Notes: generated by a model from the sequence alone, not told the origin. A stretch of 64,000 bases of DNA from Corynebacterium matruchotii (GCF_011612265.2 NZ_CP050134.2:1178001-1242000), one strand, 5' to 3'; counted from the first letter of the stretch, positions 28,440 to 39,800 are shown. Numbers and translations: made by a program.

Positions 28440-29003
28440 GTGGCAACAACCGCTGATTTTAAGAATGGTCTTGTGCTCAAGATCGACAATAAACTCCAGC
28501 AAATTGTGGAATTCCAGCATGTGAAGCCGGGTAAGGGGCCCGCTTTCGTGCGCACCAAGTTGAAGGATGTTGTGACCGGCAAGGTGACCGACAAAACCTT
28601 CAACGCCGGGGTTAAGGTTGAGACTGCCACCGTGGATCGTCGGGACATGACCTACCTGTACCACGATGGTTCTTCCTATGTGGTCATGGACGAAAAAACC
28701 TACGAACAATTAGAGCTAGCCGAACACATTTTCGGCAACTCTGCTAAGTTCCTGCTGGAAAACACCACCGTGCAGGTGTCGTTCCACGAGGGCGAGCCAC
28801 TGTTCGCCGAACTGCCGATCTCCCTGGATCTTACGGTGTCGCACACCGAACCCGGGCTCCAAGGCGACCGCTCCAGCGGCGGCACGAAACCCGCCACCTT
28901 GGAGACCGGCGCCGAGATTCAGGTCCCCTTGTTCATTGAGACCGGTAACGTGGTGAAGGTTGATACCCGTGACGGCTCGTACCTGTCTCGCGTGAATAAC
29001 TAA
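28440..29003 (+). CDS. efp: Elongation factor P
   Basis: A 187-residue translation factor that relieves ribosome stalling at polyproline. The GTG giving [16 protein letters not shown] follows AAGGAAG. The longer frame from 28374 is rejected because it adds 22 non-family residues. The tip loop reads PGKGP, with Lys32 between two prolines, the arrangement described for actinobacterial EF-P that works without Lys modification. The three domains and the closing [12 protein letters not shown] are complete. nusB starts two bases after the stop. Confidence 0.96.
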   Translation: MATTADFKNGLVLKIDNKLQQIVEFQHVKPGKGPAFVRTKLKDVVTGKVTDKTFNAGVKVETATVDRRDMTYLYHDGSSYVVMDEKTYEQLELAEHIFGNSAKFLLENTTVQVSFHEGEPLFAELPISLDLTVSHTEPGLQGDRSSGGTKPATLETGAEIQVPLFIETGNVVKVDTRDGSYLSRVNN

Positions 29004-29005
29004 TC

Positions 29006-29944
29006 GTGTCGGACTCAGGAAACCCCGCAGAACACCCGGCGGCAAAAGCATCGGGGAAAAACTATCGGCGGCATGGCGCCCGGTATCGGGCCCGTCGTCG
29101 GGCAGTCGATGTGCTCTATGAGGCAGAGGCCCGGGACGTGGACCCGGTCGCCATTGTTGAGGACCGCATTAATCTGGCCCGGGTGGACATCACCCTGGTG
29201 GCGCCCATCGCGGCATACACCAGCGAAATCATTGCCGGTGTGGCGGAAGAACTGAACCGGATTGATGACGTCATTGCCGAATACTTGGCCGAAAACTGGG
29301 AACTAAGCCGGATCTCCGCGGTGGACCGCGCTATTTTACGGGTCGCGGTATGGGAGATGATTTTCAACCCAGACGTGCCGGTGAAAACCGCGCTTTCCGA
29401 GGCCGTGGAGTTAGCTTCCCAGTATTCGGGGGCGAGTGCACCTGCCTACATTAACGCCGTCCTGGATTCGGTGGTGAAAAACATTGATGACCTGCGCCGG
29501 CTTCCCGTGGGCGTGTCCGAGGTGGATGATACGGACGAGGTGAGCTTTGCCGACGCCCTGGCGCAGGCGGGGGAGGAGCCCGATGATGCAGGTGCCGATC
29601 TGGGCGAGCATTTCGACTCGGACGAATGGGACGAATCCCCGAAATCGCCTACCGCTGAGTCCGCCGAATCTGATGAGCCGAAGCCGGATAATCAGCCCGC
29701 CAAGGTTGCTGGCCCTGAAGAACCAGCCAAGGCCGAGGCACCTGATGTTTCGGCTGAACCTACCGAGGCTGGCCAACCCGATACGCTGGGGGAGAGCGCC
29801 GCTGAGTCCGCCGACCCCGACGTGTCAGATGAGCCGGGTGGTGAGTCCGCTCAGGCCGTTGGGGGTGAAGGACCAGGTGAGGTGGCCGATGCCTCGACAG
29901 AGCCCACCGAGCCTACCGGGGAGTCGACTGAAACTACCGAGTAA
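29006..29944 (+). CDS. nusB: Transcription antitermination factor NusB with long acidic C-terminal tail
   Basis: A 312-residue protein. Residues 25-165 are the helical NusB domain ([45 protein letters not shown]), which binds boxA RNA with NusE/S10 in rRNA antitermination. Residues about 170-312 are a low-complexity tail rich in Glu, Asp, Pro, Ser, Thr and Ala, with repeats such as ESA, SDEP and EPTE. It is probably disordered and roughly doubles the usual length. It is adjacent to efp. The GTG start has only a weak ribosome binding site, so coupling to efp is likely. Confidence 0.92.
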   Translation: MSDSGNPAEHPAAKASGKNYRRHGARYRARRRAVDVLYEAEARDVDPVAIVEDRINLARVDITLVAPIAAYTSEIIAGVAEELNRIDDVIAEYLAENWELSRISAVDRAILRVAVWEMIFNPDVPVKTALSEAVELASQYSGASAPAYINAVLDSVVKNIDDLRRLPVGVSEVDDTDEVSFADALAQAGEEPDDAGADLGEHFDSDEWDESPKSPTAESAESDEPKPDNQPAKVAGPEEPAKAEAPDVSAEPTEAGQPDTLGESAAESADPDVSDEPGGESAQAVGGEGPGEVADASTEPTEPTGESTETTE

Positions 29945-30129
29945 CCCGTCCACTCCACCGATACCGATAAGGATTAACCTCACCGCGCCAAGTTCCTCCA
30001 GTTCACCGACCCCGGTGAGTCCTGGTGGTCGTGGCGACGGTGGTGGCGACGGGGGTTATCATTACACCACCCAACCGGGCGGATTAGACAAACCAGCAGA
30101 ATCAGCGAATAATTAGTGTTGGTGGTGAT

Positions 30130-30168
30130 GAAGACCGGCATGCCGTGGGGGCATGCCGGTCTTCTACT
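30130..30168 (+). terminator. Terminator after nusB
   Basis: A perfect 15-bp stem (GAAGACCGGCATGCC / GGCATGCCGGTCTTC) around a GTGGG loop, followed by TACTATTT. The 350-bp gap between nusB and the next gene otherwise holds a short Gly/Asp-rich frame (GGRGDGGGDGGYHY) with no start of its own. Confidence 0.85.
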
Positions 30169-30297
30169 ATTTCTGCTATTTCCTTCTGCAACAATTGATA
30201 CATATGTTGCGAATGGGGCTAATGTGACTAAAATAGAGATAAGTTATTCATGATTCCTATCTGAAAATTGATCCTGCTAACACGAAAGCACCAGACG

Positions 30298-30858
30298 ATG
30301 CCAACCCCCAACCCACCCCAACCCATCCGCACTCTTGCGGCCACCATCGCCTTGGGCCTGGTACTCGCCATTGCCACCACAACCCCCGCCCACGCCGCGA
30401 CGTCGACAAGCTCAGCAACAACCGACCTCATCACCAGCATCCAGACCCTCATCGACACCATCACCAACACTGCCGCCGACGAAACCCCCGACCCCAACCC
30501 GCCAGCACCCCAAGCCACCACCCCAACCACCCCATACTTCCTCGCCGCCAACTTCCCCAAAATCACCGGCGACCCCGAATCAATCCACCAAGTCGCCTTC
30601 AGCTACCTACGCAACACCGACGGCAGCCTCACCCCCATCACCGACGGCCGCTGGTTCGGCACCATAGGCGGCAAAAAACTCGCCGACTTCACCCCAACCA
30701 GCACCACCCCCGTCCTCGCCATCAACGTCAGAGAAGCCGACCTGAAAAACATCACCATCACCCACACCACCCCGGAAGGCATAAAAACTACACTCGCCGT
30801 CGTCGACCCACAACTCAGCCGCGAAGCCCAAACCACCCTCTTCGTCCCAACCGAATAA
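30298..30858 (+). CDS. Secreted hypothetical protein
   Basis: A 186-residue exported protein of no family I recognise. The ATG giving MPTPNPPQPIRTLAATIALG begins a clear signal peptide ending at PAHA. A Thr/Ser-rich stretch and a short Pro-rich linker (PDPNPPAPQATTP) follow. A globular part contains SYLRNTDGSLTPITDGRWFG and FVPTE at the end. Codon choice is strongly NNC, like its neighbours. It is convergent with the epimerase gene, two bases apart. Confidence 0.6.
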   Translation: MPTPNPPQPIRTLAATIALGLVLAIATTTPAHAATSTSSATTDLITSIQTLIDTITNTAADETPDPNPPAPQATTPTTPYFLAANFPKITGDPESIHQVAFSYLRNTDGSLTPITDGRWFGTIGGKKLADFTPTSTTPVLAINVREADLKNITITHTTPEGIKTTLAVVDPQLSREAQTTLFVPTE

Positions 30859-30860
30859 AC

Positions 30861-32309
30861 CTAGTCCCGGCCAAATCCCGGAAACCGCCACCACCGACTC
30901 GGTGCTGACTCCGACTCCACCTCCGGCAGTGGCATCGCGGCAATATCCACCTCCGGCGCATCAAATAATTGCTCATACCCCAACTCGTGCGCCACTGCTG
31001 CCGCAAACTGCCGATACCGAAACACATGCCCCCGCTTCAATAACGTGGCCGGCAACACGCGCTGATCCGCCAACACAAACTCCTCCGCCCCCTGACTGCC
31101 CAAAAGGATCCGCGGCCCCAAATTCGGAATCGGAAACCGCGCCGGGCGATGCAGTTGCTTCCCCAAAGTGCGGACCATTTCGCTATTATGAATCGGATTC
31201 GGGGACACCGCATTAATCGGCCCAGACAGGGAAGAATCCACCGCGGCGGTAATGATAATATCCGTTAAATCATCCAGGGCAATCCACGAAAACCACGCCG
31301 TACCATCATGAAACTGCCCGCCCAAACCGGTGGAAAACAAGGTGCGCAACAGTGGCAGCATGCCGCCCCGGCCGCTCATCACCACGCCGGTACGCAGATT
31401 CACCACGCGCTTACCGGCCGAAACCGCGGCCTCGCAATCCGCCTCCCACGCCTGGGATAATTCCGCTAAAAACCCCTCGCCCGCCTCGGACGACTCCGTT
31501 AAAATCTCATCCCCCCGGTTAAAGCTGTACACGCCAATGGCCGACGCCGAAATCATCGTGTCACACTGCGGTGACTTGGCCACCAACTCCGCCAGCTTCG
31601 CCGTCGGCCCCACCCGGGAATCCCACAATGCCTGCTTGTGGGCATCAGTAAACCGACCCATGATCGGTTCGCCCGCCAAATGCACCAACACATCCACCCC
31701 GGCCAGTAAATCCGCAGCCGGCGATTGGGGGTCCCACCGGCGCTGTCGTTTCTTCGGCGTGGTGCGCACCAATTGGATCACCTTATGCCCCAACGTGGTC
31801 AGCTGGGCGGCGAGCGCCCGACCCACCAGCCCCCGCGAACCAGTGATCGCCACGGTGAAGGGATGGTCCGAAAACTGCTGAAACCGCTGCATGGCCGACA
31901 TATCATGAATGAGCTGCTGCTGCCGGTAGGCGAACATGGGTGCGAGCGACGACTGGGGGAGCCGCGTATGCACCTCATCCGTGACTTTCGTCGCCGGCAC
32001 TCCATTGACCTCAATCGACATGAAACTGTGGCTATGCCGCCAGGTGGCTAACGCCCGAATCGGGGCGGAAACACACACATCGGTAAAGCGAAACCCCTTG
32101 ACATAGCCGGATAAATCATGGCGGGCCTCCCACTTTAATCCCGCGGGCAGTGCAAAAACCGTGGTGCCCTTGGCGAGATCCGTGGTTTGCGTTATCGGGG
32201 TGAAGGGATAAAACGGGGGATTCAGCCGCGCCACCGCACCAGGCCGGGAATGCCACGCCCATACCTCTTCCCGACGGGCCGGCACAATATGGCTGGTATT
32301 TAAGCTCAT
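30861..32309 (-). CDS. SRPBCC-fused NAD-dependent epimerase (TIGR01777 family)
   Basis: A 482-residue two-domain protein. Residues 1-150 resemble a START/SRPBCC ligand-binding domain (SLNTSHIVPARREEVWAWH). From 152 an extended SDR domain follows, with the dinucleotide loop ITGSRGLVGRAL (155-166), VDVLVHLAGEPI and an SASAIGVYS active-site region. The C-terminal DUF1731-like end is FRYRQFAAAVAHELGYEQLF. The ATG follows AAGGAT. A longer frame to 32468 is rejected because it adds 53 residues with no family similarity. The substrate is unknown. Confidence 0.88.
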   Translation of the reverse strand: MSLNTSHIVPARREEVWAWHSRPGAVARLNPPFYPFTPITQTTDLAKGTTVFALPAGLKWEARHDLSGYVKGFRFTDVCVSAPIRALATWRHSHSFMSIEVNGVPATKVTDEVHTRLPQSSLAPMFAYRQQQLIHDMSAMQRFQQFSDHPFTVAITGSRGLVGRALAAQLTTLGHKVIQLVRTTPKKRQRRWDPQSPAADLLAGVDVLVHLAGEPIMGRFTDAHKQALWDSRVGPTAKLAELVAKSPQCDTMISASAIGVYSFNRGDEILTESSEAGEGFLAELSQAWEADCEAAVSAGKRVVNLRTGVVMSGRGGMLPLLRTLFSTGLGGQFHDGTAWFSWIALDDLTDIIITAAVDSSLSGPINAVSPNPIHNSEMVRTLGKQLHRPARFPIPNLGPRILLGSQGAEEFVLADQRVLPATLLKRGHVFRYRQFAAAVAHELGYEQLFDAPEVDIAAMPLPEVESESAPSRWWRFPGFGRD

Positions 32310-32700
32310 AAAATTATCCTTATGGTAGTGGGAATGAACGGGGCGGTGACGTGGCGACGACGCAGGAAACTGCGCAGATAATAGTTCGGGCAAAAATAAC
32401 GCAACTGGTGGGCGCAGAAAGCACCCACACTTGTAATTAACGAACAGCCCCGGTCGATAGTTCCCCACAGATACATATTTTCCGGTTTTCGTGGCTGGAA
32501 AATATAGGCACGATCCCAGCAGGTGAGCGGCATGGCAGTAGCGGGTGAGCGACGCTCACCACCGGAAATTACCCCCTCGTGGTGCGAAAAACCGTATCAA
32601 AACACCCGAAACGGGGGTGCTGATAGGGGTGGGCTTGGGAGTGGAAACTTGGGTAAAAACAATGATAAAGTCACTTTCTGATAACTTCATAACCACCGAC
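32310..32700. other. Intergenic region between the epimerase gene and pyrR
   Basis: About 390 bases between divergent genes with no convincing coding frame. A small hairpin (GTGGGCGC AGAAA GCACCCAC, one mismatch) lies near 32413-32433. TAAAGT at 32666 and TAACTT at 32682 are -10 candidates for the pyr operon. Confidence 0.4.
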
Positions 32701-32713
32701 CAATCCTTTAACG

Positions 32714-32742
32714 GACCGCACAGTGAGGCGGGAAAGGAGGTC
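32714..32742 (+). promoter_or_regulatory. Predicted PyrR-binding RNA hairpin covering the pyrR ribosome binding site
   Basis: CCGC and GCGG (32716-32719 and 32728-32731) form a stem around the loop ACAGTGAG, followed at once by the ribosome binding site AAAGGAGGTC. The CNGNGAG loop matches the conserved loop of PyrR-binding hairpins in pyr mRNA leaders. A GACC/GGTC pairing (32714-32717 / 32739-32742) could also hide the ribosome binding site. UMP-bound PyrR would then block translation of the operon. This is inference from motif and position. Confidence 0.6.
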
Positions 32743-32745
32743 ACG

Positions 32746-33351
32746 ATGAGCGACCCAGCCGCCGACACCATCGAACTGCTCAGCAGCGAAGACGTGTCGC
32801 GCACCATCGCACGCATCGCGCACCAGATTATTGAAAAAACCGCAGTCGACTCCACCAATGCTCAGCCGTTGCTACTCCTCGGTATTCCCTCTGGTGGCGT
32901 ACCCTTAGCACGCCGACTGGCGGAAAAAATTCACCAATTCACCGGGGTGACCGTCCCCGTGGGCAGCCTCGATATCACCCTGTATCGTGATGACCTGCGC
33001 AATAAACCCCACCGGGCATTACAGAAAACCAACATTCCCATCGACAAGATCGACGGCACCAATATCATCCTGGTAGACGACGTGCTGTTTTCCGGCCGTT
33101 CCATCCGGGCCGCCTTAGACGCCCTCCGCGACCTGGGCCGGCCCGACACGGTGCAGCTGGCGGTGCTGGTCGACCGGGGGCATCGGCAGCTCCCCATCCG
33201 CGCCGACTATGTGGGCAAAAACCTCCCCACCGCCCGAAGCGAGGACGTGACGGTGCTGCTAGCGGACATCGACGGCCGTGACGGTGTGTTGCTTACCCGA
33301 TCCCCGGAATCGGCCCACCAGGCTGGGCCCGCCGGTGGGGGAGAACAGTGA
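32746..33351 (+). CDS. pyrR: PyrR: pyr operon regulator / uracil phosphoribosyltransferase
   Basis: A 201-residue phosphoribosyltransferase-fold protein. The PRPP-binding loop is [18 protein letters not shown] near 106-123, and the family stretch [13 protein letters not shown] precedes it. It binds pyr mRNA in response to UMP. The ATG giving [14 protein letters not shown] follows a strong AAAGGAGGT. An upstream frame from 32545 is rejected. It is the first gene of the pyrR-pyrB-pyrC-carA-carB-pyrF operon. Confidence 0.95.
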   Translation: MSDPAADTIELLSSEDVSRTIARIAHQIIEKTAVDSTNAQPLLLLGIPSGGVPLARRLAEKIHQFTGVTVPVGSLDITLYRDDLRNKPHRALQKTNIPIDKIDGTNIILVDDVLFSGRSIRAALDALRDLGRPDTVQLAVLVDRGHRQLPIRADYVGKNLPTARSEDVTVLLADIDGRDGVLLTRSPESAHQAGPAGGGEQ

Positions 33352-33364
33352 GGAAAGCATAGCC

Positions 33365-34306
33365 ATGAAACACCTACTCAGCATCGGCGACCTGGGCAAA
33401 GACGACATCATCGGGTTAATGGACGAGGCCGATCGGTTCCGCGAGGCCCTGGAGGGGCGGGAGCTGAAAAAACTCCCCACCCTGCGCGGCCGCACCATTT
33501 TCACCCTCTTCTACGAAAACTCCACCCGCACCCGCTCCTCGTTTGAGACCGCCGGAAAATGGATGAGCGCGGATGTGATTAACATTTCCGCATCCTCCTC
33601 CTCGGTACGCAAGGGCGAATCCCTCCAAGACACCGGGCTCACGCTTAGCGCCATTGGGGCAGACGCCCTCATCATCCGCCACTCCTCCTCCGGGGCCGCC
33701 CAGCAGTTGGCGCAGTGGGTGGCGCCGGGCGGGAACGGCCCGTCGGTGATTAACGCCGGGGACGGCGCCCACCAACACCCCACCCAGGCGCTTCTCGACG
33801 CGGTCACCATGCGGCAACGAATCGGGGAAATTTCCGGCAAAAAAATCGTGATCGTGGGGGACTGCCTGCATTCGCGGGTGGTGCGCTCCAACGTGGATCT
33901 GCTCAGCACCTTAGGCGCCGAGGTGGTGCTGGTGGCCCCACCCACCCTCATGCCCACCGGAGTAGAAAACTGGCCGGTCCGGGTCAGCTACACCATGGAC
34001 CCCGAGATCGCCGATGCCGACGTGGTGATGATGCTGCGGGTCCAGCAGGAACGCATGCAGGGCGGATTCTTCCCCTCCCACCGGGAATACTCGACCCTGT
34101 ACGGCATGAGCAAGGAGCGCGAATCCCGGATGAAAGACTCCGCAATCATCATGCACCCCGGCCCCATGCTGCGCGGCATGGAAATCAACTACACGGTCGC
34201 CGACGCCCCCCGCACAGCAGTGTTGCAGCAGGTATCCAATGGGGTGCACGTGCGCATGGCGGTCCTGTTCACCCTCATCGCCAGCACCGACAGCCCCGGC
34301 TTCTAG
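33365..34306 (+). CDS. pyrB: Aspartate carbamoyltransferase catalytic chain
   Basis: A 313-residue enzyme joining carbamoyl phosphate and aspartate. The carbamoyl-phosphate motif is [13 protein letters not shown] (STRTR at 53-57), and [11 protein letters not shown] is also present. No regulatory subunit gene (pyrI) is adjacent. The ATG giving [14 protein letters not shown] lies 13 bases after pyrR, following GAGGAAAG. A longer frame inside pyrR is rejected. Confidence 0.96.
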   Translation: MKHLLSIGDLGKDDIIGLMDEADRFREALEGRELKKLPTLRGRTIFTLFYENSTRTRSSFETAGKWMSADVINISASSSSVRKGESLQDTGLTLSAIGADALIIRHSSSGAAQQLAQWVAPGGNGPSVINAGDGAHQHPTQALLDAVTMRQRIGEISGKKIVIVGDCLHSRVVRSNVDLLSTLGAEVVLVAPPTLMPTGVENWPVRVSYTMDPEIADADVVMMLRVQQERMQGGFFPSHREYSTLYGMSKERESRMKDSAIIMHPGPMLRGMEINYTVADAPRTAVLQQVSNGVHVRMAVLFTLIASTDSPGF

Positions 34307-34322
34307 GAGAAAACTTTCCATA

Positions 34323-35672
34323 ATGAGTACAACCATGAACTATCCAGCAACCGGGGAACTTGCCGACGCCGAACCCGGCACCCTCCTCATCACCAACGTT
34401 CGCCCCTACGGGGAAGGCGAACCCGTAAGCGTGCTTATTACCGACGGGGTCATCACCGAGGTCGGCACCGCCGCCACCACGGCTGACCGGGTGATCGACG
34501 GGGAAAATAATGTGCTCCTGCCCGGCCTGGTGGACATCCACGTGCACCTGCGGGAACCCGGCCGGGAAGACACCGAAACCATCGCCACGGGGTCCGCGGC
34601 CGCCGCGAAAGGCGGGTTCACCGCGGTGTTCACCATGGCAAACACCAACCCGGTCATGGACCAGCCGGTCATCGCCGAATCCGTGTGGTACAAGGGCCAA
34701 GCTATCGGCCTGTGCGACGTGCACCCGGTGGGATCCATCACCAAAGGCCTGGCGGGTAAAGAACTCACCGAATTCGGCATGATGGTGCACTCCGATGCGA
34801 AAGTGCGGCTCTTCTCCGACGATGGCAAATGCGTCGACAACCCCCTAATCATGCGGCGGGCCATCGAATACGCCAAAGGCTTCGACGTGCTCCTGGCCCA
34901 GCACTGCGAAGACCCCCGGTTGACCGAAGGCGCGGTCGCGCACGAAGGTGAAATCGCCGCCAAGCTGGGGTTGCGTGGCTGGCCGCGGGTCGCCGAGGAA
35001 GCCGTCGTGGCCCGGGACGCCCTCCTGTGCCGCGACTACGGCAACCGCATGCACATCTGCCACGCATCGACCCGCGGCACGGTTGAACTCGTGCGGTGGG
35101 CCAAAGACCAAGGCATCCCACTCACCGCCGAAGTCACCCCCCACCACCTGCTGCTTACCGACGAACGCTTGACGACGTACGACGGCGTCAACCGGGTCAA
35201 CCCGCCCCTCCGGGAAGCCGACGACACCATTGCCCTCCGGGACGCCCTCCTCGACGGCACCGTGGACTGCGTGTCCACCGACCACGCCCCCCACGGGTCG
35301 GAAGAAAAATGCTGCGAATTCGAACACGCCCGCCCCGGCATGCTCGGCCTGGAAACCTCCCTGGCCATCGTCGCGGAACTCTTCGTCAAATCCGGCCTGG
35401 CCGACTGGCGGTTCGTGGCGAAAGTCATGAGCGAACGGCCCGCCGAAATCGTCCAACTCCCCGGCCACGGCCGCCCCATCGCCGCCGGCGAACCCGCCAA
35501 CCTCACCATCGTCGACCCGGGCAAAACCTGGACCGTTGCCGCCGACGACCTGGCATCCAAGGCGGACAACACCCCTTATGAAAACATGGAATTCACCACC
35601 AAAGTCACCACCACCATCCTCCGCGGCCGACTGACCTGCGTCAACGGTGAAGCCCAAGCCCCCCGAAACTAG
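34323..35672 (+). CDS. pyrC: Dihydroorotase
   Basis: A 449-residue zinc amidohydrolase forming dihydroorotate. Metal ligands are His73 and His75 in [10 protein letters not shown]; later metal sites are in QHCEDP, ICHAST and STDHAPH. It belongs to the longer class I type. AGGAGA lies upstream of the ATG. A second ATG four codons later is an alternative. The gap to pyrB is 16 bp. Confidence 0.95.
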   Translation: MSTTMNYPATGELADAEPGTLLITNVRPYGEGEPVSVLITDGVITEVGTAATTADRVIDGENNVLLPGLVDIHVHLREPGREDTETIATGSAAAAKGGFTAVFTMANTNPVMDQPVIAESVWYKGQAIGLCDVHPVGSITKGLAGKELTEFGMMVHSDAKVRLFSDDGKCVDNPLIMRRAIEYAKGFDVLLAQHCEDPRLTEGAVAHEGEIAAKLGLRGWPRVAEEAVVARDALLCRDYGNRMHICHASTRGTVELVRWAKDQGIPLTAEVTPHHLLLTDERLTTYDGVNRVNPPLREADDTIALRDALLDGTVDCVSTDHAPHGSEEKCCEFEHARPGMLGLETSLAIVAELFVKSGLADWRFVAKVMSERPAEIVQLPGHGRPIAAGEPANLTIVDPGKTWTVAADDLASKADNTPYENMEFTTKVTTTILRGRLTCVNGEAQAPRN

Positions 35673-35692
35673 ACACAACGAAAGGTCCCACC

Positions 35693-36832
35693 GTGACACA
35701 CCACCGCACCACCGCACGCCTCGTGCTTGCCGACGGGAAAGTCTTCACCGGCACCAGCTTCGGCGCCACCGGCACCACCCTTGGGGAAGCCGTGTTCACC
35801 ACCGCCATGACCGGCTACCAAGAAACCATGACCGACCCCTCCTACCACCGGCAAATCGTTGTCGCCACCGCACCCCAAATCGGCAACACCGGCTGGAACG
35901 ATGAAGACGACGAATCCCGCGGCTCCCGCATCTGGGTGGCGGGCTTAGTCATCCGGGACCTCTCCGCCCAGGTCTCCAGCTGGCGGGCCACCCGCAGCCT
36001 CGAAGACGAAATGATCGCCCAAAACATCATCGGCATTGCCGGCGTCGACACTCGAACAATTGTTCGTCACCTGCGGAATTTTGGGTCCATCTCCGCCGGC
36101 ATCTTCTCCGGGGAGGCGGCAGATCAGCCCGTCGAAAAGCTCATCGAAACTGTGCGATCACAACCCGCCATGGCCGGACTCGACCTCGCCGAACAAGTCA
36201 GCACCACCGAACCCTACATCGTCGAACCCATCGGCGAACACAAATTCACAGTCATCGCCTACGACATGGGCATCAAAACCAACACCCCACGCAACTTCGC
36301 CCACCGTGGCATCCGCACCATCATCGTCCCTGCCAACACCCCATACGCCGACATCGCCGCATATAATCCCGACGGCGTATTCGTCTCCAACGGGCCCGGC
36401 GACCCCGCCACCGCCGACACCATGGTCGGCATCGTCCGCGACATCCTCGCCGCAAAAATCCCCTTCTTCGGCATCTGCTTCGGCAACCAAATCCTCGGAC
36501 GCGCCCTAGGACTCAACACCTACAAAATGAAATTCGGGCACCGCGGCATCAACGTTCCCGTCCTCAACCACCTCACCGGAACCATCGACATCACCTCACA
36601 AAACCACGGCTTTGCCCTCGAAGGCACCGCCGGCACCACCTTCACCACCCCCTACGGCGACGCCCAAGTCACACACACCTGTTTGAACGACGGGACCGTG
36701 GAAGGCGTCGCCCTCACCTCAGGACTCGCCTACTCGGTGCAATACCACCCCGAATCCGCTGCCGGCCCCCACGACGCCAACCCACTCTTCGACCAATTCG
36801 TCACCCTCATGGCCAACCACAAAACCCACTAA
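35693..36832 (+). CDS. carA: Carbamoyl-phosphate synthase small (glutaminase) subunit
   Basis: A 379-residue glutamine amidotransferase that feeds ammonia to CarB. The N-terminal CPSase domain contains ALVLADGKVFTGTSFG-type sequence. The class I amidotransferase nucleophile Cys lies in FFGICFGNQILGRALG near residue 262, with the His/Glu pair in YHPESAAGPHD near 351. The GTG start follows GAAAGG. Confidence 0.96.
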   Translation: MTHHRTTARLVLADGKVFTGTSFGATGTTLGEAVFTTAMTGYQETMTDPSYHRQIVVATAPQIGNTGWNDEDDESRGSRIWVAGLVIRDLSAQVSSWRATRSLEDEMIAQNIIGIAGVDTRTIVRHLRNFGSISAGIFSGEAADQPVEKLIETVRSQPAMAGLDLAEQVSTTEPYIVEPIGEHKFTVIAYDMGIKTNTPRNFAHRGIRTIIVPANTPYADIAAYNPDGVFVSNGPGDPATADTMVGIVRDILAAKIPFFGICFGNQILGRALGLNTYKMKFGHRGINVPVLNHLTGTIDITSQNHGFALEGTAGTTFTTPYGDAQVTHTCLNDGTVEGVALTSGLAYSVQYHPESAAGPHDANPLFDQFVTLMANHKTH

Positions 36833-36893
36833 CCCGGACAAACCGCCGATAACCACCACAAACCACCCCACAACAACTAGGAAGCAATAACTC

Positions 36894-39800
36894 ATGCCCA
36901 AGCGTAACGACATCAACCACGTCCTGGTCATCGGCTCCGGCCCCATCGTCATCGGCCAAGCCTGCGAATTCGACTACTCCGGCACCCAAGCCTGCCGAGT
37001 ACTCAAAGAAGAAGGCATGCGAGTCACCCTCATCAACTCCAACCCGGCCACCATCATGACCGACCCCGAATTCGCCGACCACACCTACGTGGAACCCATC
37101 GAAGCCGAATACATCGAACGCATATTTGAAAAAGAAATCGCGCAAGGGCACCCCATCGACGCGGTACTCGCCACCCTCGGCGGCCAAACCGCCCTCAACG
37201 CCGCCATCCAACTCGACCGCCGCGGCTCCCTCAAAAACTACAACGTCGAACTCATCGGCGCCGACATCGACGCCATCGAACGCGGCGAAGACCGCCAAAA
37301 ATTCAAAGACATTGTCGCAAAAATCGGCGGCGAATCCGCCCGCTCCCGCGTCTGCCACACCATGGACGAAGTCCACGAAACCGTCGCCGAACTCGGCCTC
37401 CCCGTCGTCGTCCGACCCTCCTTCACCATGGGCGGCCTCGGCTCCGGCCTCGCCTTCACCCCCGAAGACCTCGAACGCATCGCCGGCGGCGGCCTCGCAG
37501 CCTCCCCCGAAGCCAACGTCCTCATCGAAGAATCCATCCTCGGCTGGAAAGAATACGAACTCGAACTCATGCGCGACGGCGCCGACAACGTCGTCGTCAT
37601 CTGCTCCATCGAAAACGTCGACGCCCTCGGCGTCCACACCGGCGACTCCGTAACCGTCGCACCAGCCATGACCCTCACCGACCGCGAATACCAAAAAATG
37701 CGCGACCAAGGCATCGCCATCATCCGCGAAGTCGGCGTCGACACCGGCGGCTGCAACATCCAATTCGCCCTCAACCCCACAACCGGCCGACTCATCACCA
37801 TCGAAATGAACCCCCGAGTCTCCCGCTCCTCCGCCCTCGCATCCAAAGCCACCGGATTCCCCATCGCAAAAATCGCCGCCAAACTCGCCATCGGCTACAC
37901 CCTCGACGAAATCACCAACGACATCACCGGCATCACCCCCGCCGCATTCGAACCCACACTCGACTACGTAGTCGTCAAAGCCCCCCGCTTCGCCTTCGAA
38001 AAATTCGTCGGCGCCGACGACACCCTCACCACCACCATGAAATCCGTCGGCGAAGCCATGGCCCTAGGACGCAACTACATCGCCGCCCTCGGCAAAGTCA
38101 TGCGCTCCCTCGAAAACAAACAAGCCGGCTTCTGGACCATCCCCGACGAAACCTTCGCCGGCGACCGAGCCACCAACATCGACGCCATCCTCGCCGACCT
38201 CAACCGACCCACCGAAGGCCGCATGTACGACGTCGAACTCGCCCTCCGACTCGGCGCCACCATCGACCAAGTCCACCAAGCCTCCGGCATCGACCCCTGG
38301 TTCCTCGCCGAACTAAGCAACCTCGTCCAATTCCGCGACGAACTCGTCACCGCCCGAGTCCTCGACGAACACCTCCTCCGCCGCGCCAAATACTACGGAC
38401 TCTCCGACCGCCAAATCGCCGCCCTCCGACCAGAATTCGCCGGCGAAGACGGCGTCCGCCGACTCCGCTGGTCCCTCGGCATCCGACCCGTCTTCAAAAC
38501 CGTCGACACCTGCGCCGCCGAATTCGAAGCCACCACCCCCTACTACTACTCCAGCTACGAACTCGACCCCGCCGCCGAAACCGAAGTCACCCCCCAAACC
38601 ACCAAAGAAAAAATCATCATCCTCGGCTCCGGCCCCAACCGCATCGGCCAAGGCATCGAATTCGACTACTCCTGCGTCCACGCAGCCCTAGAACTCTCCC
38701 GCGTCGGATACGAAACCGTCATGGTCAACTGCAACCCCGAAACCGTCTCCACCGACTATGACACCGCCGACCGCCTCTACTTCGAACCCCTCACCTTCGA
38801 AGACGTCATGGAGGTCTACCACGCCGAAACCCAATCCGGCACCGTCGCCGGCGTCATCGTCCAACTCGGCGGCCAAACCCCCCTCGGACTCGCCGAAAAA
38901 CTCCGCGACGCCGGCGTCCCAGTCATCGGCACCACCCCCGAAGCCATCAACCTCGCCGAAGACCGCGGCGAATTCGGCGAAGTACTCCACGCCGCCAACC
39001 TCCCCGCACCCGCCTTCGGCACCGCCACCAGCTTCGCCGAAGCCAAAAACGTCGCCAACCACATCGGCTACCCCGTCCTCGTCCGCCCCTCCTATGTCCT
39101 CGGCGGCCGCGGCATGGAAATCGTCTACGACGAACCCTCCCTCGCCGACTACATCCAACGAGCCACCGAAATCACCTCCGACCACCCCGTCCTCGTCGAC
39201 CGCTTCCTCGACAACGCCATCGAAATCGACGTCGACGCCCTCTGCGACGGCACCGACGTCTACCTCGCCGGCGTCATGGAACACATCGAAGAAGCCGGCA
39301 TCCACTCCGGCGACTCCGCCTGCGCCCTCCCACCCATGACCCTCGGCCCCGAAGACATCGACAAAGTCCGCGCCTCCACCGTCGCCCTCGCCCACGGCAT
39401 CGGCGTCCACGGCCTCATGAACGTCCAATTCGCCCTCAAAGACGACATCCTCTACGTTATTGAAGCCAACCCCCGCGCCTCCCGCACCGTCCCCTTTGTC
39501 TCCAAAGCCACCGGCGTCCACCTCGCCAAAGCCGCCGCCCGCATCATGACCGGCACCACCATCGCCCAGCTCAAAGCCGAAGGACTCATCCCCACCGACT
39601 ACGACGGCGGCTCCCTGCCCCTCGACGCCCCCATCGCCGTGAAAGAAGCCGTCCTCCCCTTCAACCGGTTCCGTCGCCCCGACGGCACCTCCCTCGACAC
39701 CCTCCTCTCCCCGGAAATGAAATCCACCGGCGAAGTCATGGGCCTCGCCGACAACTTCGGCGCCGCCTACGCCAAAGCCGAACAGGCAGCCTTCGGCGCC

